Source: Nitrospira sp.
GTDB taxonomy: Bacteria; Nitrospirota; Nitrospiria; Nitrospirales; Nitrospiraceae
Direction: 5' to 3'
Assembly (NCBI GenBank): GCA_029865345.1
Contig: JAOUHD010000004.1
Coordinates: 1 to 57,957, forward strand
DNA: 57,957 nt
How positions within the stretch are numbered: the first letter of the stretch is position 1; each line of letters begins with the position of its first letter. Below, piece by piece: positions 37,219 through 45,974 of this stretch. Under the pieces are notes generated by a model, which was not told the DNA's origin, searched no databases, and worked only from the letters and a program-made list of their open reading frames with translations. The position numbers and the translations under genes were made by a program.

Positions 37219-37345
37219 AGCAGGATACTCAAAAAGGCCATCCAACAAGGCCGCAGCGAGCGAAGAGGCGAGGCGTACGCTTCGGTACGTTGAGCCTCTG
37301 AGCGATGCGAGAACACCGCTGGAGGACCTTTTCAGCATCATCCAG
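37219..37345. repeat. 127-bp palindromic MITE-like intergenic repeat between thiG and thiE
   Basis: The ends are imperfect inverted repeats of about 27 bases: the left begins AGCAGGATACTCAAAAAGG, and the right, read on the other strand, begins AGCTGGATGATGCTGAAAAGG. Inside, GCGTACGCTTCGGTACGT forms a hairpin, and the flanking GAGGC/GCCTC and CGCAGCGAGCG/CGCATCGCT arms extend it into a long cruciform. The element ends at the thiG stop codon. I associate this sequence type with dispersed repeats in Nitrospira genomes. It appears only once in this window, so dispersal is not shown here. Confidence 0.6.
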
Positions 37346-38119
37346 CTAGAGCATTCCTTCGATCGGACTGCTGGCCATCGCATAGAGTTTCCTGGGAATG
37401 CGACCGGCCTTATAGGCCAGGCGACCGGCATACACGGCGTACTTCATCGCTTCTGCCATGGCGATCGGATCCTTCGCGCCAGCAATGGCCGTGTTCATGA
37501 GTACCGCATCCGCCCCTAATTCCATTGCAAACGCAGCATCGGATGCCGTCCCGACCCCGGCATCGACGATGATCGGTACCTTGATCATTTCCATGATGAT
37601 TTTTAAGTTATAGGGGTTGCGGATACCCAATCCAGACCCGATCGGCGCCGCCAACGGCATGACGGCTGGACATCCAACATCGACGAGCTTCTGAGCGACG
37701 ATGGGATCATCATTCGTATAGGGCAAGACAATAAATCCTTCTTTGACGAGAATCTTCGCGGCTTCAATCAATCCCGCCGTATCTGGAAACAAGGTCCGCT
37801 CGTCGCCGAGCACCTCTAACTTCACCACATCAGAAACACCGGCCGCGCGCGCCAGACGGGAGTATCGAACCGCATCCTCCACCGTGTAGCAGCCAGCCGT
37901 GTTGGGCAAGATCGTATATTTCTTCGGATCGATGTAGTCGAGCAGATTCTCTTTCGATCGATCGGTGATATTCACTCGACGTACCGCGACCGTCACGACA
38001 TCGGCGCCGGACATCTCAATCGCTTTTTTCGTCTCGGCAAAGTCTTTGTATTTGCCCGTCCCAACCCACAAGCGCGACTTGAACTCACGCCCCGCAATAA
38101 TCAGCCGATCGTCCGCCAT
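37346..38119 (-). CDS. thiG: Thiazole synthase
   Basis: A 257-residue TIM-barrel enzyme that forms the thiazole phosphate of thiamine from deoxyxylulose phosphate, dehydroglycine and the ThiS thiocarboxylate. [49 protein letters not shown] (with the Schiff-base Lys) and [21 protein letters not shown] fit ThiG well. ATG 38119 follows thiS by nine bases. The C-terminus (SSPIEGML) runs up to the repeat element. Confidence 0.95.
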   Translation of the reverse strand: MADDRLIIAGREFKSRLWVGTGKYKDFAETKKAIEMSGADVVTVAVRRVNITDRSKENLLDYIDPKKYTILPNTAGCYTVEDAVRYSRLARAAGVSDVVKLEVLGDERTLFPDTAGLIEAAKILVKEGFIVLPYTNDDPIVAQKLVDVGCPAVMPLAAPIGSGLGIRNPYNLKIIMEMIKVPIIVDAGVGTASDAAFAMELGADAVLMNTAIAGAKDPIAMAEAMKYAVYAGRLAYKAGRIPRKLYAMASSPIEGML

Positions 38120-38128
38120 AGTGTCCCC

Positions 38129-38347
38129 TTAGAATGATCCCCCGCCGATAAAACTCATGATCTCAACCCGATCTCCGTCTTTCAGTAGCCGCTGATCGAA
38201 CATCGCACGATCTAAAATTTCAAGATTCAACTCGACCGCCACCCGCTCGGTCCTAATTTCCAGGTCCTGCAAGAGATCAGCCACTGTCGCATCACAGTCG
38301 CAGGTCTGCGCCTGCCCATTGACATGAATTTGGATGGTATCCTGCAT
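38129..38347 (-). CDS. thiS: Sulfur carrier protein ThiS with C-terminal extension
   Basis: A 72-residue ubiquitin-fold sulfur carrier: IQIHVNGQAQTCDCDATVADLL, RVAVELNLEIL and GDRVEIMSFIGGG are typical. Most ThiS proteins end in Gly-Gly, whose carboxylate is adenylated by ThiF and converted to a thiocarboxylate. Here the sequence ends GGGSF, so Ser-Phe (or Gly-Ser-Phe) would have to be removed first. I chose ATG 38347, close to the predicted transcription start; an ATG at 38356 would lie inside the -10 box. thiG follows after nine bases. Confidence 0.88.
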   Translation of the reverse strand: MQDTIQIHVNGQAQTCDCDATVADLLQDLEIRTERVAVELNLEILDRAMFDQRLLKDGDRVEIMSFIGGGSF

Positions 38348-38354
38348 GCCTGTC

Positions 38355-38384
38355 ATCCTATGAGAGTAGAATTCACCTTGTCAA
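38355..38384 (-). promoter_or_regulatory. Sigma70-like promoter of thiS
   Basis: On the minus strand TTGACA (38384-38379) and TAGGAT (38360-38355) are 18 bases apart. The start of transcription is predicted at about 38348, next to the ATG at 38347, so the message would be leaderless. I see no room for a TPP riboswitch upstream of thiS. Confidence 0.5.
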
Positions 38385-38445
38385 CAAAGTGCCTCTTGCC
38401 TGAAGGACCAAGGAAACCGCACAATAGAACTCCACGGTCCTACAC

Positions 38446-38916
38446 ATGAAAGAGAACAACCAGCAACTCGCCACTATCTTCCGATCGATGGCCGATCTCC
38501 TTTCGGCCCAACGCGCCAATCCCTATCGGGTGCGGGCCTATCGTCGGGCTGCGGATGCTCTGCTGGCCATCGATGAAGATGTGACGGCCCTGGTTGAGCG
38601 CCAGGGGCTTGAAGAGATTGACGGGATCGGGGCTGACCTGGCAAAAAAAATCGAAGAGTTCCTTGAGATCGGCACCATCCGTGCCTACGAAGAGCTAAAA
38701 ACGCCGCTCCCGGCGGAGGTGAAGAGCTGGGCGAGCCTGCCAGGACTTTCCGAGTCGCTCGTGACTTACTTATATTTCCGCCTCGGCATACGGACACTCG
38801 GGGACCTCGATCAGATCACCCGCTCGCACCTGCTTCGGACCCTGCCGAGTTTTTCAGGGTCCGAAGAGCGTTTACTCCAGGCCGTTCAGGAACGAATTCA
38901 TGCGCGAGAACCTTAG
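38446..38916 (+). CDS. Stand-alone PolX/Pol-beta-type helix-hairpin-helix protein
   Basis: A 156-residue protein whose N-terminal 90 residues match the 8-kDa domain of family X polymerases: LATIFRSMADLLSAQRANPYR, VRAYRRAADALLAI, LEEIDGIGADLAKKIEEFLE (helix-hairpin-helix). A second HhH-like segment, WASLPGLSESLVTYLYFRLG, follows. No polymerase palm or PHP nuclease domain is present. Such domains bind gapped DNA and, in Pol beta, the 5'-phosphate or deoxyribose phosphate. It is convergent with ctpA and the ends overlap by four bases. Confidence 0.8.
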   Translation: MKENNQQLATIFRSMADLLSAQRANPYRVRAYRRAADALLAIDEDVTALVERQGLEEIDGIGADLAKKIEEFLEIGTIRAYEELKTPLPAEVKSWASLPGLSESLVTYLYFRLGIRTLGDLDQITRSHLLRTLPSFSGSEERLLQAVQERIHAREP

Positions 38917-40277
38917 GACGTCTTGAGGTCCTTGAAGATCTTCCAACTCTTCAACAATTCCACAGCCTTCTGAAGCTGTGCGTCCTGTTCAAGCGAAGGT
39001 TCTCCCCCGACTTCAGACAATGCCGGTGAAGGCGTCCCATTCTTCGGTCCACCCTCGTCCGGAGACTTGCCACTCTGAGGTGAGGTTTCCTTTCCTGTTG
39101 GTGGCTTGACCACCTTTGGCTCTGCCTCCTTTTCAGCAGGTTTCCCCTCAGACGCTTTAGCCACCACCGGCGCTGAAAGCTTCACGACGATGTCCGGCGT
39201 AATGCCGGTCGACTGAATGGACCGGCCCTTTGGCGTATAGTACTTTGCGGTCGTGAGACGAAGCCCAGAACCGTCACCTAGCGCGAGGATCGTCTGCACC
39301 GATCCTTTTCCGAATGAGGTGGTCCCAACAACAAGACCTCGTCCATAATCTTGCAGCGCTCCGGCGACAATTTCCGATGCACTCGCGGATCCTTCATTGA
39401 CCAGGACAATGACTGGTAGGTCCTCCAACTGATCCTTGGCTTTGGCGAACCATTCGTCTTTTTTCCCTTCTCGGCTCTTGGTATATACAACCAACTTCCC
39501 GCTGGGAAGAAATTGTTCGGATACATCGACGGCCGCGGTCAGCAACCCGCCGGGATTGTTTCGCAGGTCAAGAATAGTTCCTTGGACCTTCTGTTCCTTG
39601 AACTGTTTGATCGCCTTGGAGAGATCTCGCCCAGTGGCTTCCTGAAACTGAGTGAGCCGAACATAACCGAGGTTGTCGATGACCTTCGACTTCACGCTTT
39701 CAATTTTAATGGTGTCTCGAACGAGGGTGAATACCAATGGGTCCGGTGTGCCATCTCGTTGAATCGTGAGATTGACCTTGCTGCCTTTCGGTCCTCGCAT
39801 CTTCTGGACCGCATCCATCAAAGTCAGGTCCTTTGTCGTGTCGTCATTGACCTTCGTGATAAAGTCACCGGCCTTAATCCCGGCTCGATGGGCCGGCGTG
39901 CCTTCGATCGGTGCGATGACGGCCAACCGGTTGTCCTTCACACCGATTTGAATGCCGACTCCTCCAAATTCTCCCCTGGTTTCAACCTGCATCTCCTTAT
40001 ACATCTCCGGAGTCATGTAGGCTGAGTGTGGATCGAGCGTCGACAGCATGCCACGGATGGCCCCTTGAATGAGGTCCTTCGGTTTCGTCTCATCGACATA
40101 ATGTTTCTGAACTTGGTTCAGGACTTCGGAGAAGGTTTTGAGCTCCTCATAGGTTTCACCCGCATGACCGGTCCGCTCCCACCCTTTTCCGATGATGAGT
40201 CCACCGAGCAGCGCAAGGGCAATCATCGGCACGACCACCCAAGACTTCTTCCGAGGCTGCTGTTCCATAATCTTCAC
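38913..40277 (-). CDS. C-terminal processing peptidase, S41 family
   Basis: A 454-residue exported serine protease. It has an N-terminal membrane anchor (VVVPMIALALLGGLIIGKGW), a PDZ domain (GGVGIQIGVKDNRLAVIAP, EGTPAHRAGIKAGDFI), and the catalytic core with VNEGSASASEIVAGAL (Ser, near residue 295) and TTSFGKGSVQT (Lys, near residue 322). A charged, proline-rich linker of about 70 residues and a short helical end follow. CtpA-type enzymes trim periplasmic proteins and regulate cell wall hydrolases, which fits its position after the envC-like gene. Start GTG 40277; ATG 40268 is an alternative. Confidence 0.92.
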   Translation of the reverse strand: MKIMEQQPRKKSWVVVPMIALALLGGLIIGKGWERTGHAGETYEELKTFSEVLNQVQKHYVDETKPKDLIQGAIRGMLSTLDPHSAYMTPEMYKEMQVETRGEFGGVGIQIGVKDNRLAVIAPIEGTPAHRAGIKAGDFITKVNDDTTKDLTLMDAVQKMRGPKGSKVNLTIQRDGTPDPLVFTLVRDTIKIESVKSKVIDNLGYVRLTQFQEATGRDLSKAIKQFKEQKVQGTILDLRNNPGGLLTAAVDVSEQFLPSGKLVVYTKSREGKKDEWFAKAKDQLEDLPVIVLVNEGSASASEIVAGALQDYGRGLVVGTTSFGKGSVQTILALGDGSGLRLTTAKYYTPKGRSIQSTGITPDIVVKLSAPVVAKASEGKPAEKEAEPKVVKPPTGKETSPQSGKSPDEGGPKNGTPSPALSEVGGEPSLEQDAQLQKAVELLKSWKIFKDLKTS

Positions 40278-40336
40278 ATCCCTTCTTTCATGAGTTGTCG
40301 GACCCTCCGATCAGAATACACCAATGAAGGCCACGC

Positions 40337-41521
40337 TTATCGTTTGGCTAACCAGTGGAGGGGATCCACTGGCTCGGCTCCTTCCCGCAACTCGAAGTAT
40401 AAAGTATTTTCTCCAATCATGCCCGTATCCCCAGTCTCCCCGATCGGTTGACCTTCGGCAACCTGCTCGCCCGATTTAGACAGAATCTTGGAGGCATGCG
40501 CGTATAAGGAAAAGAACCCGTTGGCATGATCTAGAATTATAACGAGTCCGTAGCCTTTCAACCAGTCCGCATAGACCACACTCCCGGTCATGACGGCATG
40601 GATTAAGCTTCCCTCTGCCGTTCGAATTTCAATGCCCTTGCGCTGCACGTAGGTATTGAACGTCGGATGTTTCTGGCGCCCGAAGAACGACACGACTTTT
40701 CCATCGGCCGGCCACGGGAGTGTACCTCGAACTCCATGCGCCGATGGTGAAGACAAGGGAGGGACCACGGCCATGGTACGCCGGCGCGTTTCTAACTCAT
40801 GCAACAAGCCATCCACCCGAGACGCGGAACGTTCCAGTTCGTCGACCGTGCGATTATAGGAGTCCTTTTCGTGCGTAATCTTCACTAAATAGACTTTCTT
40901 CTCTCTCTGAAGCACTCGGATATCGGCCAGCTTTTTCTCGATGGTTTGCTTGAAGGCAACCAGTCCGACTCTGGCCTCGGCGCGCTGACGCTCAACCTGC
41001 TCCATCCGCCCCATATCGGTGCGGAACGTCTCCAATAATTCGTAGTCCTTGTGTGACACAACCGAGAGGTATTGTCCACGACGCTGGAAATCGCTGTACG
41101 AGTCCGCCGTTAAGAGGGCCTTCACACGCCCAAAACGCCCTTCCATATACTGCACGCGGAGTCGGGCAAGAATGGCCTCACGTCGGGCATCAATACTGGC
41201 TCGCATCGCCCCCAGCCGATCCGTAATCTCGTCGATCTCCCGATCCTTCTGTCGCAGTTTCTTGCTGATCTCATGATGATCTTGTCGATGATGCACCAGT
41301 CGCTCATCCAGGGATTGGAGCCCTTGCAATACCGATTCTCGTTTTTTCTCTGCAGCCTCGGCGCGCTTCCGTTTTTCCTCAATCTTGCCCTTCAGCTTCT
41401 CAAGCGTCTTTCTCTCACGCTCGATTTTCTCAGAGATCGGATCATTCGCCGCACCCGCCACAGATGCCACCCCTCCTCCCACCCCAAGACACCAGAGGAG
41501 GATGGCACAGGAGACTCTCAT
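40337..41521 (-). CDS. EnvC-like murein hydrolase activator with degenerate M23 domain
   Basis: A 394-residue exported protein. A signal peptide (SCAILLWCLGVGGGVASVAGA) precedes a long coiled coil (residues 30-245), then a LytM domain from about residue 275. The zinc ligands are lost: the HxGxD position reads RKGIEI and the final HxH position reads ENTLYFEL, while HANGFFSLYAH is kept. Loss of the metal site is the mark of EnvC, which activates amidases in the divisome rather than cutting itself. The ATG at 41521 overlaps the ftsX stop (ATGA), and EnvC is known to work with FtsEX. Confidence 0.88.
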   Translation of the reverse strand: MRVSCAILLWCLGVGGGVASVAGAANDPISEKIERERKTLEKLKGKIEEKRKRAEAAEKKRESVLQGLQSLDERLVHHRQDHHEISKKLRQKDREIDEITDRLGAMRASIDARREAILARLRVQYMEGRFGRVKALLTADSYSDFQRRGQYLSVVSHKDYELLETFRTDMGRMEQVERQRAEARVGLVAFKQTIEKKLADIRVLQREKKVYLVKITHEKDSYNRTVDELERSASRVDGLLHELETRRRTMAVVPPLSSPSAHGVRGTLPWPADGKVVSFFGRQKHPTFNTYVQRKGIEIRTAEGSLIHAVMTGSVVYADWLKGYGLVIILDHANGFFSLYAHASKILSKSGEQVAEGQPIGETGDTGMIGENTLYFELREGAEPVDPLHWLAKR

Positions 41522-42417
41522 GCCCGCCCGTCTCCAACACGTAGAAGCGACACCACGCTCCCGGCAAAGCCAAGCCCCATTCCCGCCATCACGAGCGCCA
41601 GACACACCGAGAGGGGGAAAAAAGAGATCATGCCTTCGATCCCGCTAAAACGGCCTGTCAATTGAATCTGCTGCCGGAACAGTTCAACCGCGAACTTGAG
41701 AATCCCCAACGATAGCGCGCTACCACAGGCTCCGAGTACGGCTCCTTCGAGAAAATAGGGAATACGGATGAATGTACGTGTGGCTCCGATCAAGCGAAGA
41801 ATTTCGATCTCCTCCTGCCTGGCCAACAGTGCGAGTCTGGTCGTATTTCCAATGATCGTCACGGCAGCCGCGGAAAGGAGGATCCCCACCCCAATCGCCG
41901 CCAGCTCGATGTATCCGATCAGTCCGGCCAACAGACTACTCCATTCTTGATTATAGTCGACCTTCGCGACACCTTCCATTGTTTGCACTCGTTCTACCCA
42001 CGCCTTCATGGCGTCCGGAGACCGAAAGCTCGGCGCAAGTGTCACAACGAACGACGCCGGGAGCGGGTTCTCCCCAAGCCCTTCGAGTAAGTGCGACTCA
42101 CTGGGAAATTGAACTCGAAATTCTCCCAACGCCTGTGCTTTTGAAATAAAGAGCACCCCATCGACCATACGATCGGTCTTGAGTGTTCGGTCGAGTTCTC
42201 GCACCTGTTCGCTCGGCAGTCGATCCTCCAAATAGACCATGACCTTGACATCTTCCTGGAGCGACCCCGCTGCGTTCCGAAGATTCACATAGAGCAACAG
42301 AAAGATGCCGACACAGGCCAAGGCAAAAGCGGTGGTGAGAACCGCGACGATCGTCGTCGTCCGATTGGTCCGCATGTTCACCCACGCTTCGCGAATGAGA
42401 TAAAACAGGCGTCTCAT
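41518..42417 (-). CDS. ftsX: Cell division protein FtsX
   Basis: A 299-residue membrane protein with a first helix near residues 20-45 (TTTIVAVLTTAFALACVGIF), a periplasmic domain of about 120 residues that should contact EnvC, and three more helices in the C-terminal half, with LARQEEIEILRLIGATRTFI between helices 2 and 3. This is the FtsX pattern. It overlaps ftsE by four bases (ATGA) and envC by four bases, so the three are co-translated. Confidence 0.94.
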   Translation of the reverse strand: MRRLFYLIREAWVNMRTNRTTTIVAVLTTAFALACVGIFLLLYVNLRNAAGSLQEDVKVMVYLEDRLPSEQVRELDRTLKTDRMVDGVLFISKAQALGEFRVQFPSESHLLEGLGENPLPASFVVTLAPSFRSPDAMKAWVERVQTMEGVAKVDYNQEWSSLLAGLIGYIELAAIGVGILLSAAAVTIIGNTTRLALLARQEEIEILRLIGATRTFIRIPYFLEGAVLGACGSALSLGILKFAVELFRQQIQLTGRFSGIEGMISFFPLSVCLALVMAGMGLGFAGSVVSLLRVGDGRA

Positions 42418-43103
42418 CCTCCGACCCCTTCCCCGGCTCTTCGCTCTGCGAGCAACACCCCTTGCACCAAGGTGATCACCCGTCGATTCACATATTTCAG
42501 GACATGAGGATCGTGCGTCGCGACAACCACGGTCGTCCCTCGGGCATTGATCAATTTAAACAATTCAATAATTTCTCTGGTTCGTTCTGGATCAAGATTG
42601 CCTGTTGGTTCATCGGCCAGAAGCACCACCGGCCCATTGACAATCGACCGAGCGATACACACACGCTGTTGCTCTCCCGTTGAAAGGCTGCTCGGTAACT
42701 GATCATTCTTGTGATCAACATCGACCGCACGCAATGCCTCCGTGACTTTACGGTGGATATCTTTCTCGGAGGCCCCTTGGACAATCAACGGAAGCGCCAC
42801 ATTGTCGAAGACGGATTTCTTCGGCAACAGACGAAAGTCTTGAAACACCGCCCCGACCTTCCGTCGAAGATAGGGAATCTCGGATGCTCTGAGCTTGGTC
42901 ACATTCTTGCCGTGAACGAAAATCTGGCCCTCGTCCGGCTGCTCCTCCGCGATCAACATGCGCAATAGGGTCGACTTCCCGGCCCCACTCGCGCCCATGA
43001 GTAGGACAAACTCCCCCTTCTCGATCTCAACGGTGACATCGGACAACGCGGCTCTGCGAGCATGCCATTTTGACACATGGATGAGTTGAATGATGGCATC
43101 CAT
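42414..43103 (-). CDS. ftsE: Cell division ATP-binding protein FtsE
   Basis: A 229-residue ABC ATPase: VLLMGASGAGKSTLLRMLIA (Walker A), PYLRRKVGAVFQDFRLLP (Q-loop), LSTGEQQRVCIARSIV (signature) and LLADEPTGNLDP (Walker B), then VVATHDPHVL. FtsE drives FtsX to switch on septal wall hydrolysis. The signature reads LSTG where LSGG is usual. The gene is the first of the ftsE-ftsX-envC-ctpA unit. Confidence 0.94.
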   Translation of the reverse strand: MDAIIQLIHVSKWHARRAALSDVTVEIEKGEFVLLMGASGAGKSTLLRMLIAEEQPDEGQIFVHGKNVTKLRASEIPYLRRKVGAVFQDFRLLPKKSVFDNVALPLIVQGASEKDIHRKVTEALRAVDVDHKNDQLPSSLSTGEQQRVCIARSIVNGPVVLLADEPTGNLDPERTREIIELFKLINARGTTVVVATHDPHVLKYVNRRVITLVQGVLLAERRAGEGVGG

Positions 43104-43133
43104 GGAAACCCCTTCGAGTAAAGGCGAACACTT

Positions 43134-43514
43134 TCAGTGTTCGGTAACGTCAAATGCGTTCTGGAGATGTTCGATCTGCCCCGGGTCGGAAGCTCTCCCC
43201 TGGACTAACACCACATCGAATCGGCAGACCTTATCGGACCAATGCCGTTGGGCTAAATACTGCGCGGCCAGTTTCGTCAGTTTCACCCGCTTGCGGTGAT
43301 CCACTGCCAGCAAAGCCCCGCCGAAGGCGTCTGTGGTCCTGCCCTTCACTTCAACGAAGACCACGACACCATGATCCTCCGCGACGAGGTCCAATTCACC
43401 AAGCCTGGTCCGTACGTTACGATCGAGAATGCGATAGCCCTTGGCCACCAAGAACTGTTCGGCCTGCATTTCACTGGCTTGGCCAAACTGATGGCGAGGG
43501 TCTAAAGTAACCAT
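43134..43514 (-). CDS. yraN: YraN family (UPF0102) nuclease-fold protein
   Basis: A 126-residue protein with the restriction-endonuclease-like core seen in UPF0102: GQASEMQAEQFLVAKGYRIL, NVRTRLGELDLVAEDHGVVV with the Glu-Leu-Asp-Leu strand, and FVEVKGRTTDAFGGAL with the Glu-x-Lys. Biochemical function is not established. ATG 43514 lies four bases after the rnhB stop. Its neighbour rnhB is a common partner in other genomes. Confidence 0.9.
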   Translation of the reverse strand: MVTLDPRHQFGQASEMQAEQFLVAKGYRILDRNVRTRLGELDLVAEDHGVVVFVEVKGRTTDAFGGALLAVDHRKRVKLTKLAAQYLAQRHWSDKVCRFDVVLVQGRASDPGQIEHLQNAFDVTEH

Positions 43515-43518
43515 GCCG

Positions 43519-44190
43519 TTACTGTTCGAGCACTGTGCCGCACATCCGTCGGGACGACTCACGATTCACGGCGAGGATGGCCTCGTGCACCGGCCTGAAT
43601 GTTTGGCGATGGATGGAGCAGGGGCCATGGCGCGCCAATCGTTGCAGGTGTTCTCTCGTGCCATATCCCTTATGCGAGAGAAAATCATATTCAGGAAACA
43701 TGTCATGGTACTCTGCCATGAGACGATCCCTCGTAACTTTGGCGATGATGGAGGCTGCCGCAATCGAGAGGGAGAGGGAGTCTCCCTTGATGATAGGCCG
43801 TTCAGGGATTCCGATCCCAGGAAGCGTCACGGCATCAATGAGTAGATAATCAGGGGGAGGAGCAAGCTGATCGATGGCTCGCCGCATCGCCAGCTTGGTC
43901 GCCTCGAGAATATTGAGCCGATCGATCTCACCGACGTCCGCCGATCCGATTCCCATCCCCACGACATGCTCAAGAATCGCGGCATACAATCGGGCTCGCT
44001 CCCCTTCGGATAGCTGCTTAGAATCATTGATCCCCGAGAGCCGACAGCGGACCGGTAAGACAACCGCGGCGGCAACGACCGGACCGGCTAACGGACCCCG
44101 TCCGGCTTCATCAATGCCAGCAATACGACGATACCCACACAGCCGGGCCGCCCGCTCGAACTCTTCGGTGGGTCCCATCAGATCAGACAT
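43519..44190 (-). CDS. rnhB: Ribonuclease HII
   Basis: A 223-residue type 2 RNase H that removes RNA primers and misincorporated ribonucleotides from DNA. GIDEAGRGPLAGPVVAAAV at residues 24-42 supplies the first acidic residues, INDSKQLSEGER follows, and YLLIDAVTLPGIG with KVTRDRLMAEYHDMFPEYDF completes the active site region. Length is normal. It sits between rplS and yraN as in many bacteria. Confidence 0.95.
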   Translation of the reverse strand: MSDLMGPTEEFERAARLCGYRRIAGIDEAGRGPLAGPVVAAAVVLPVRCRLSGINDSKQLSEGERARLYAAILEHVVGMGIGSADVGEIDRLNILEATKLAMRRAIDQLAPPPDYLLIDAVTLPGIGIPERPIIKGDSLSLSIAAASIIAKVTRDRLMAEYHDMFPEYDFLSHKGYGTREHLQRLARHGPCSIHRQTFRPVHEAILAVNRESSRRMCGTVLEQ

Positions 44191-44246
44191 CCCTTCACCG
44201 ACTCACGCGTCGCCCCTGTCGTGAGGGAACATGTGCTCCGAGAAGG

Positions 44247-44654
44247 CTAGGAGGCCGTCACGGTCTCCGCTTTGGCAGCCGGAGGTTGTGCCGAGGATTT
44301 GCTCTCTCCGACAAACTCCCGCTCCTCGACCTTCGCAAACTTGCCTTTTTTGCCGCGCAGATAGTACAGCTTCGCACGTCGAACGCGCCCCTGCCGAACC
44401 ACATCAACCTTGGAAACAATTGGAGAATGGACCGGAAAAATCCGTTCGACCCCCACTCCGTATGAAATTTTTCTGACCGTAAACGTTTCGGTATTCAAAC
44501 TTCCCTTGCGTGCGATCACAGTTCCTTCATAGACCTGGATACGCTCTTTTTCGCCTTCGATGACTTTGACGTGGACCTTGACGGTATCCCCGATCTCAAA
44601 GTGTGGTGCTGATTTCTTCGTCAAGGACCGCTGAATTCGCTCCAACTGATTCAT
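44247..44654 (-). CDS. rplS: 50S ribosomal protein L19
   Basis: A 135-residue L19: [60 protein letters not shown] and [16 protein letters not shown] are strongly conserved. A Ser/Ala/Glu tail of about 20 residues extends beyond the usual end. It follows trmD after four bases, in the rpsP-rimM-trmD-rplS operon. Confidence 0.97.
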   Translation of the reverse strand: MNQLERIQRSLTKKSAPHFEIGDTVKVHVKVIEGEKERIQVYEGTVIARKGSLNTETFTVRKISYGVGVERIFPVHSPIVSKVDVVRQGRVRRAKLYYLRGKKGKFAKVEEREFVGESKSSAQPPAAKAETVTAS

Positions 44655-44658
44655 GGAC

Positions 44659-45447
44659 TTAACCCTCCTCCTCCCAACGTGATGTCGTGGCCGTCAAAAG
44701 GCCCTCGCTCATCAATTCATCCAACAACTGTTGATCTTCCCTCGTGAACACCCGACCTTGCAGAAGATCGGGGCGACGCAGATACGTGCTGCGCAATGCT
44801 TCTTTTCGACGCCACAACCGAATGGCCTCATGATGGCCCGAGAGCAAGACGTCGGGCACGCCGACCCCTCCAATCTCTGCGGGCCTTGTATACTGCGGAT
44901 ACTCCAGCAACGAATCAGAAAACGACTCTTCCAAGACAGAAGTGGGATCGCCCAAGACCCCAGGGACAAGTCTGGCTGCTGCATCAATCAAAACGAGCGC
45001 CGGCAACTCACCTCCGGTCAACACATAATCTCCGAGTGAAACTTCCTCCGGAGCAACGGTCATACGGACACGCTCATCCACTCCCTCATAATGCCCGCAC
45101 AGGATGACGATTCGGCGGCGCTCACCCGCCAACTGCTGCGCATAGCCTTGCGTAAATGGCCGCCCATGAGGAGATGGAAACATCATCCGAATGTCTTCAC
45201 CGCTCGCCTGCGCTTCATCTCGGATCGCGGCAACCGCAAGAAGAATCGGCTCGGCCTTCATGACCATGCCGGCCCCGCCTCCATACGGCATATCATCGAC
45301 CACTTTGTGGCGATCCGCCGTAAAGTCTCGCAAATTATGCACCTTCACGGTAAGCAGCCCCTTGTCTTGCCCTCGTTTGAGTATGCTGTGAGTCAAGACC
45401 GGAGCGAACATGCCCGGGAACAATGTCAGCACGTCGAACCGCAACAT
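44659..45447 (-). CDS. trmD: tRNA (guanine-37-N1)-methyltransferase
   Basis: A 262-residue SPOUT methyltransferase that forms m1G37 to prevent frameshifting. [48 protein letters not shown] and [18 protein letters not shown] (the knotted SAM site) are diagnostic. ATG 45447 is one base after the rimM stop; three extra residues are possible from an upstream start. Confidence 0.96.
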   Translation of the reverse strand: MLRFDVLTLFPGMFAPVLTHSILKRGQDKGLLTVKVHNLRDFTADRHKVVDDMPYGGGAGMVMKAEPILLAVAAIRDEAQASGEDIRMMFPSPHGRPFTQGYAQQLAGERRRIVILCGHYEGVDERVRMTVAPEEVSLGDYVLTGGELPALVLIDAAARLVPGVLGDPTSVLEESFSDSLLEYPQYTRPAEIGGVGVPDVLLSGHHEAIRLWRRKEALRSTYLRRPDLLQGRVFTREDQQLLDELMSEGLLTATTSRWEEEG

Positions 45448-45448
45448 G

Positions 45449-45967
45449 CTACTCACCCAATCCGTCGATCAGCCGGACGGTCATTGTGCCAGCTGCCACG
45501 TCGACGGCGCTCACCAATTCTTTCGCGGCAGGGATCAAGATCTCTTTGGCTCCTTGGCGAACAACAAACAGCGGATTCCCCGGCACGTCCAAGATCTCTT
45601 CCAGCACACCGATCAACTGACTCTCCTCAGTATAAACAGCAAGACCGATGAGATCACACTCATAGTATTGCCCATCCGGAAGCTCAGGCACGATCCCCCG
45701 AACCGTTCGGATAAATCCACCCCGCCAGAGACTTGCGGCCTCCGGCGTGGTTAAACCGCTCAATCCAAGAATAAATCCAGTCCCCGCCCGCCTCACATGG
45801 GTGACGCTGGTCTCCAGCGTCTGTCCGTTCCTTGCGAGGAGACTCACACTCCTCAGCCCTTCAAATCGACCCGGGACATCGGACAGTGGTCGAACCTTCA
45901 CCTCTCCTCTGACGCCAAATGGCCGCTCAATCAGTCCCACCGTCACGGTGTCCAGCTGACTCACCAT
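45449..45967 (-). CDS. rimM: 16S rRNA processing protein RimM
   Basis: A 172-residue ribosome maturation factor for the 30S head. The N-terminal RimM domain begins VTVGLIERPFGVRGEVKVRP, and the PRC-barrel domain begins about residue 95 with YYECDLIGLAVYTEE and VLEEILDVPGNPLFVV. ATG 45967 lies seven bases after the rpsP stop. The KH-domain gene often found between rpsP and rimM is absent. Confidence 0.94.
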   Translation of the reverse strand: MVSQLDTVTVGLIERPFGVRGEVKVRPLSDVPGRFEGLRSVSLLARNGQTLETSVTHVRRAGTGFILGLSGLTTPEAASLWRGGFIRTVRGIVPELPDGQYYECDLIGLAVYTEESQLIGVLEEILDVPGNPLFVVRQGAKEILIPAAKELVSAVDVAAGTMTVRLIDGLGE

Positions 45968-45974
45968 CACGAGA

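Noticed and set aside
38357..38445. TPP riboswitch upstream of thiS
   Set aside because: The predicted transcript starts at the thiS ATG, and no thi-box pattern is visible.
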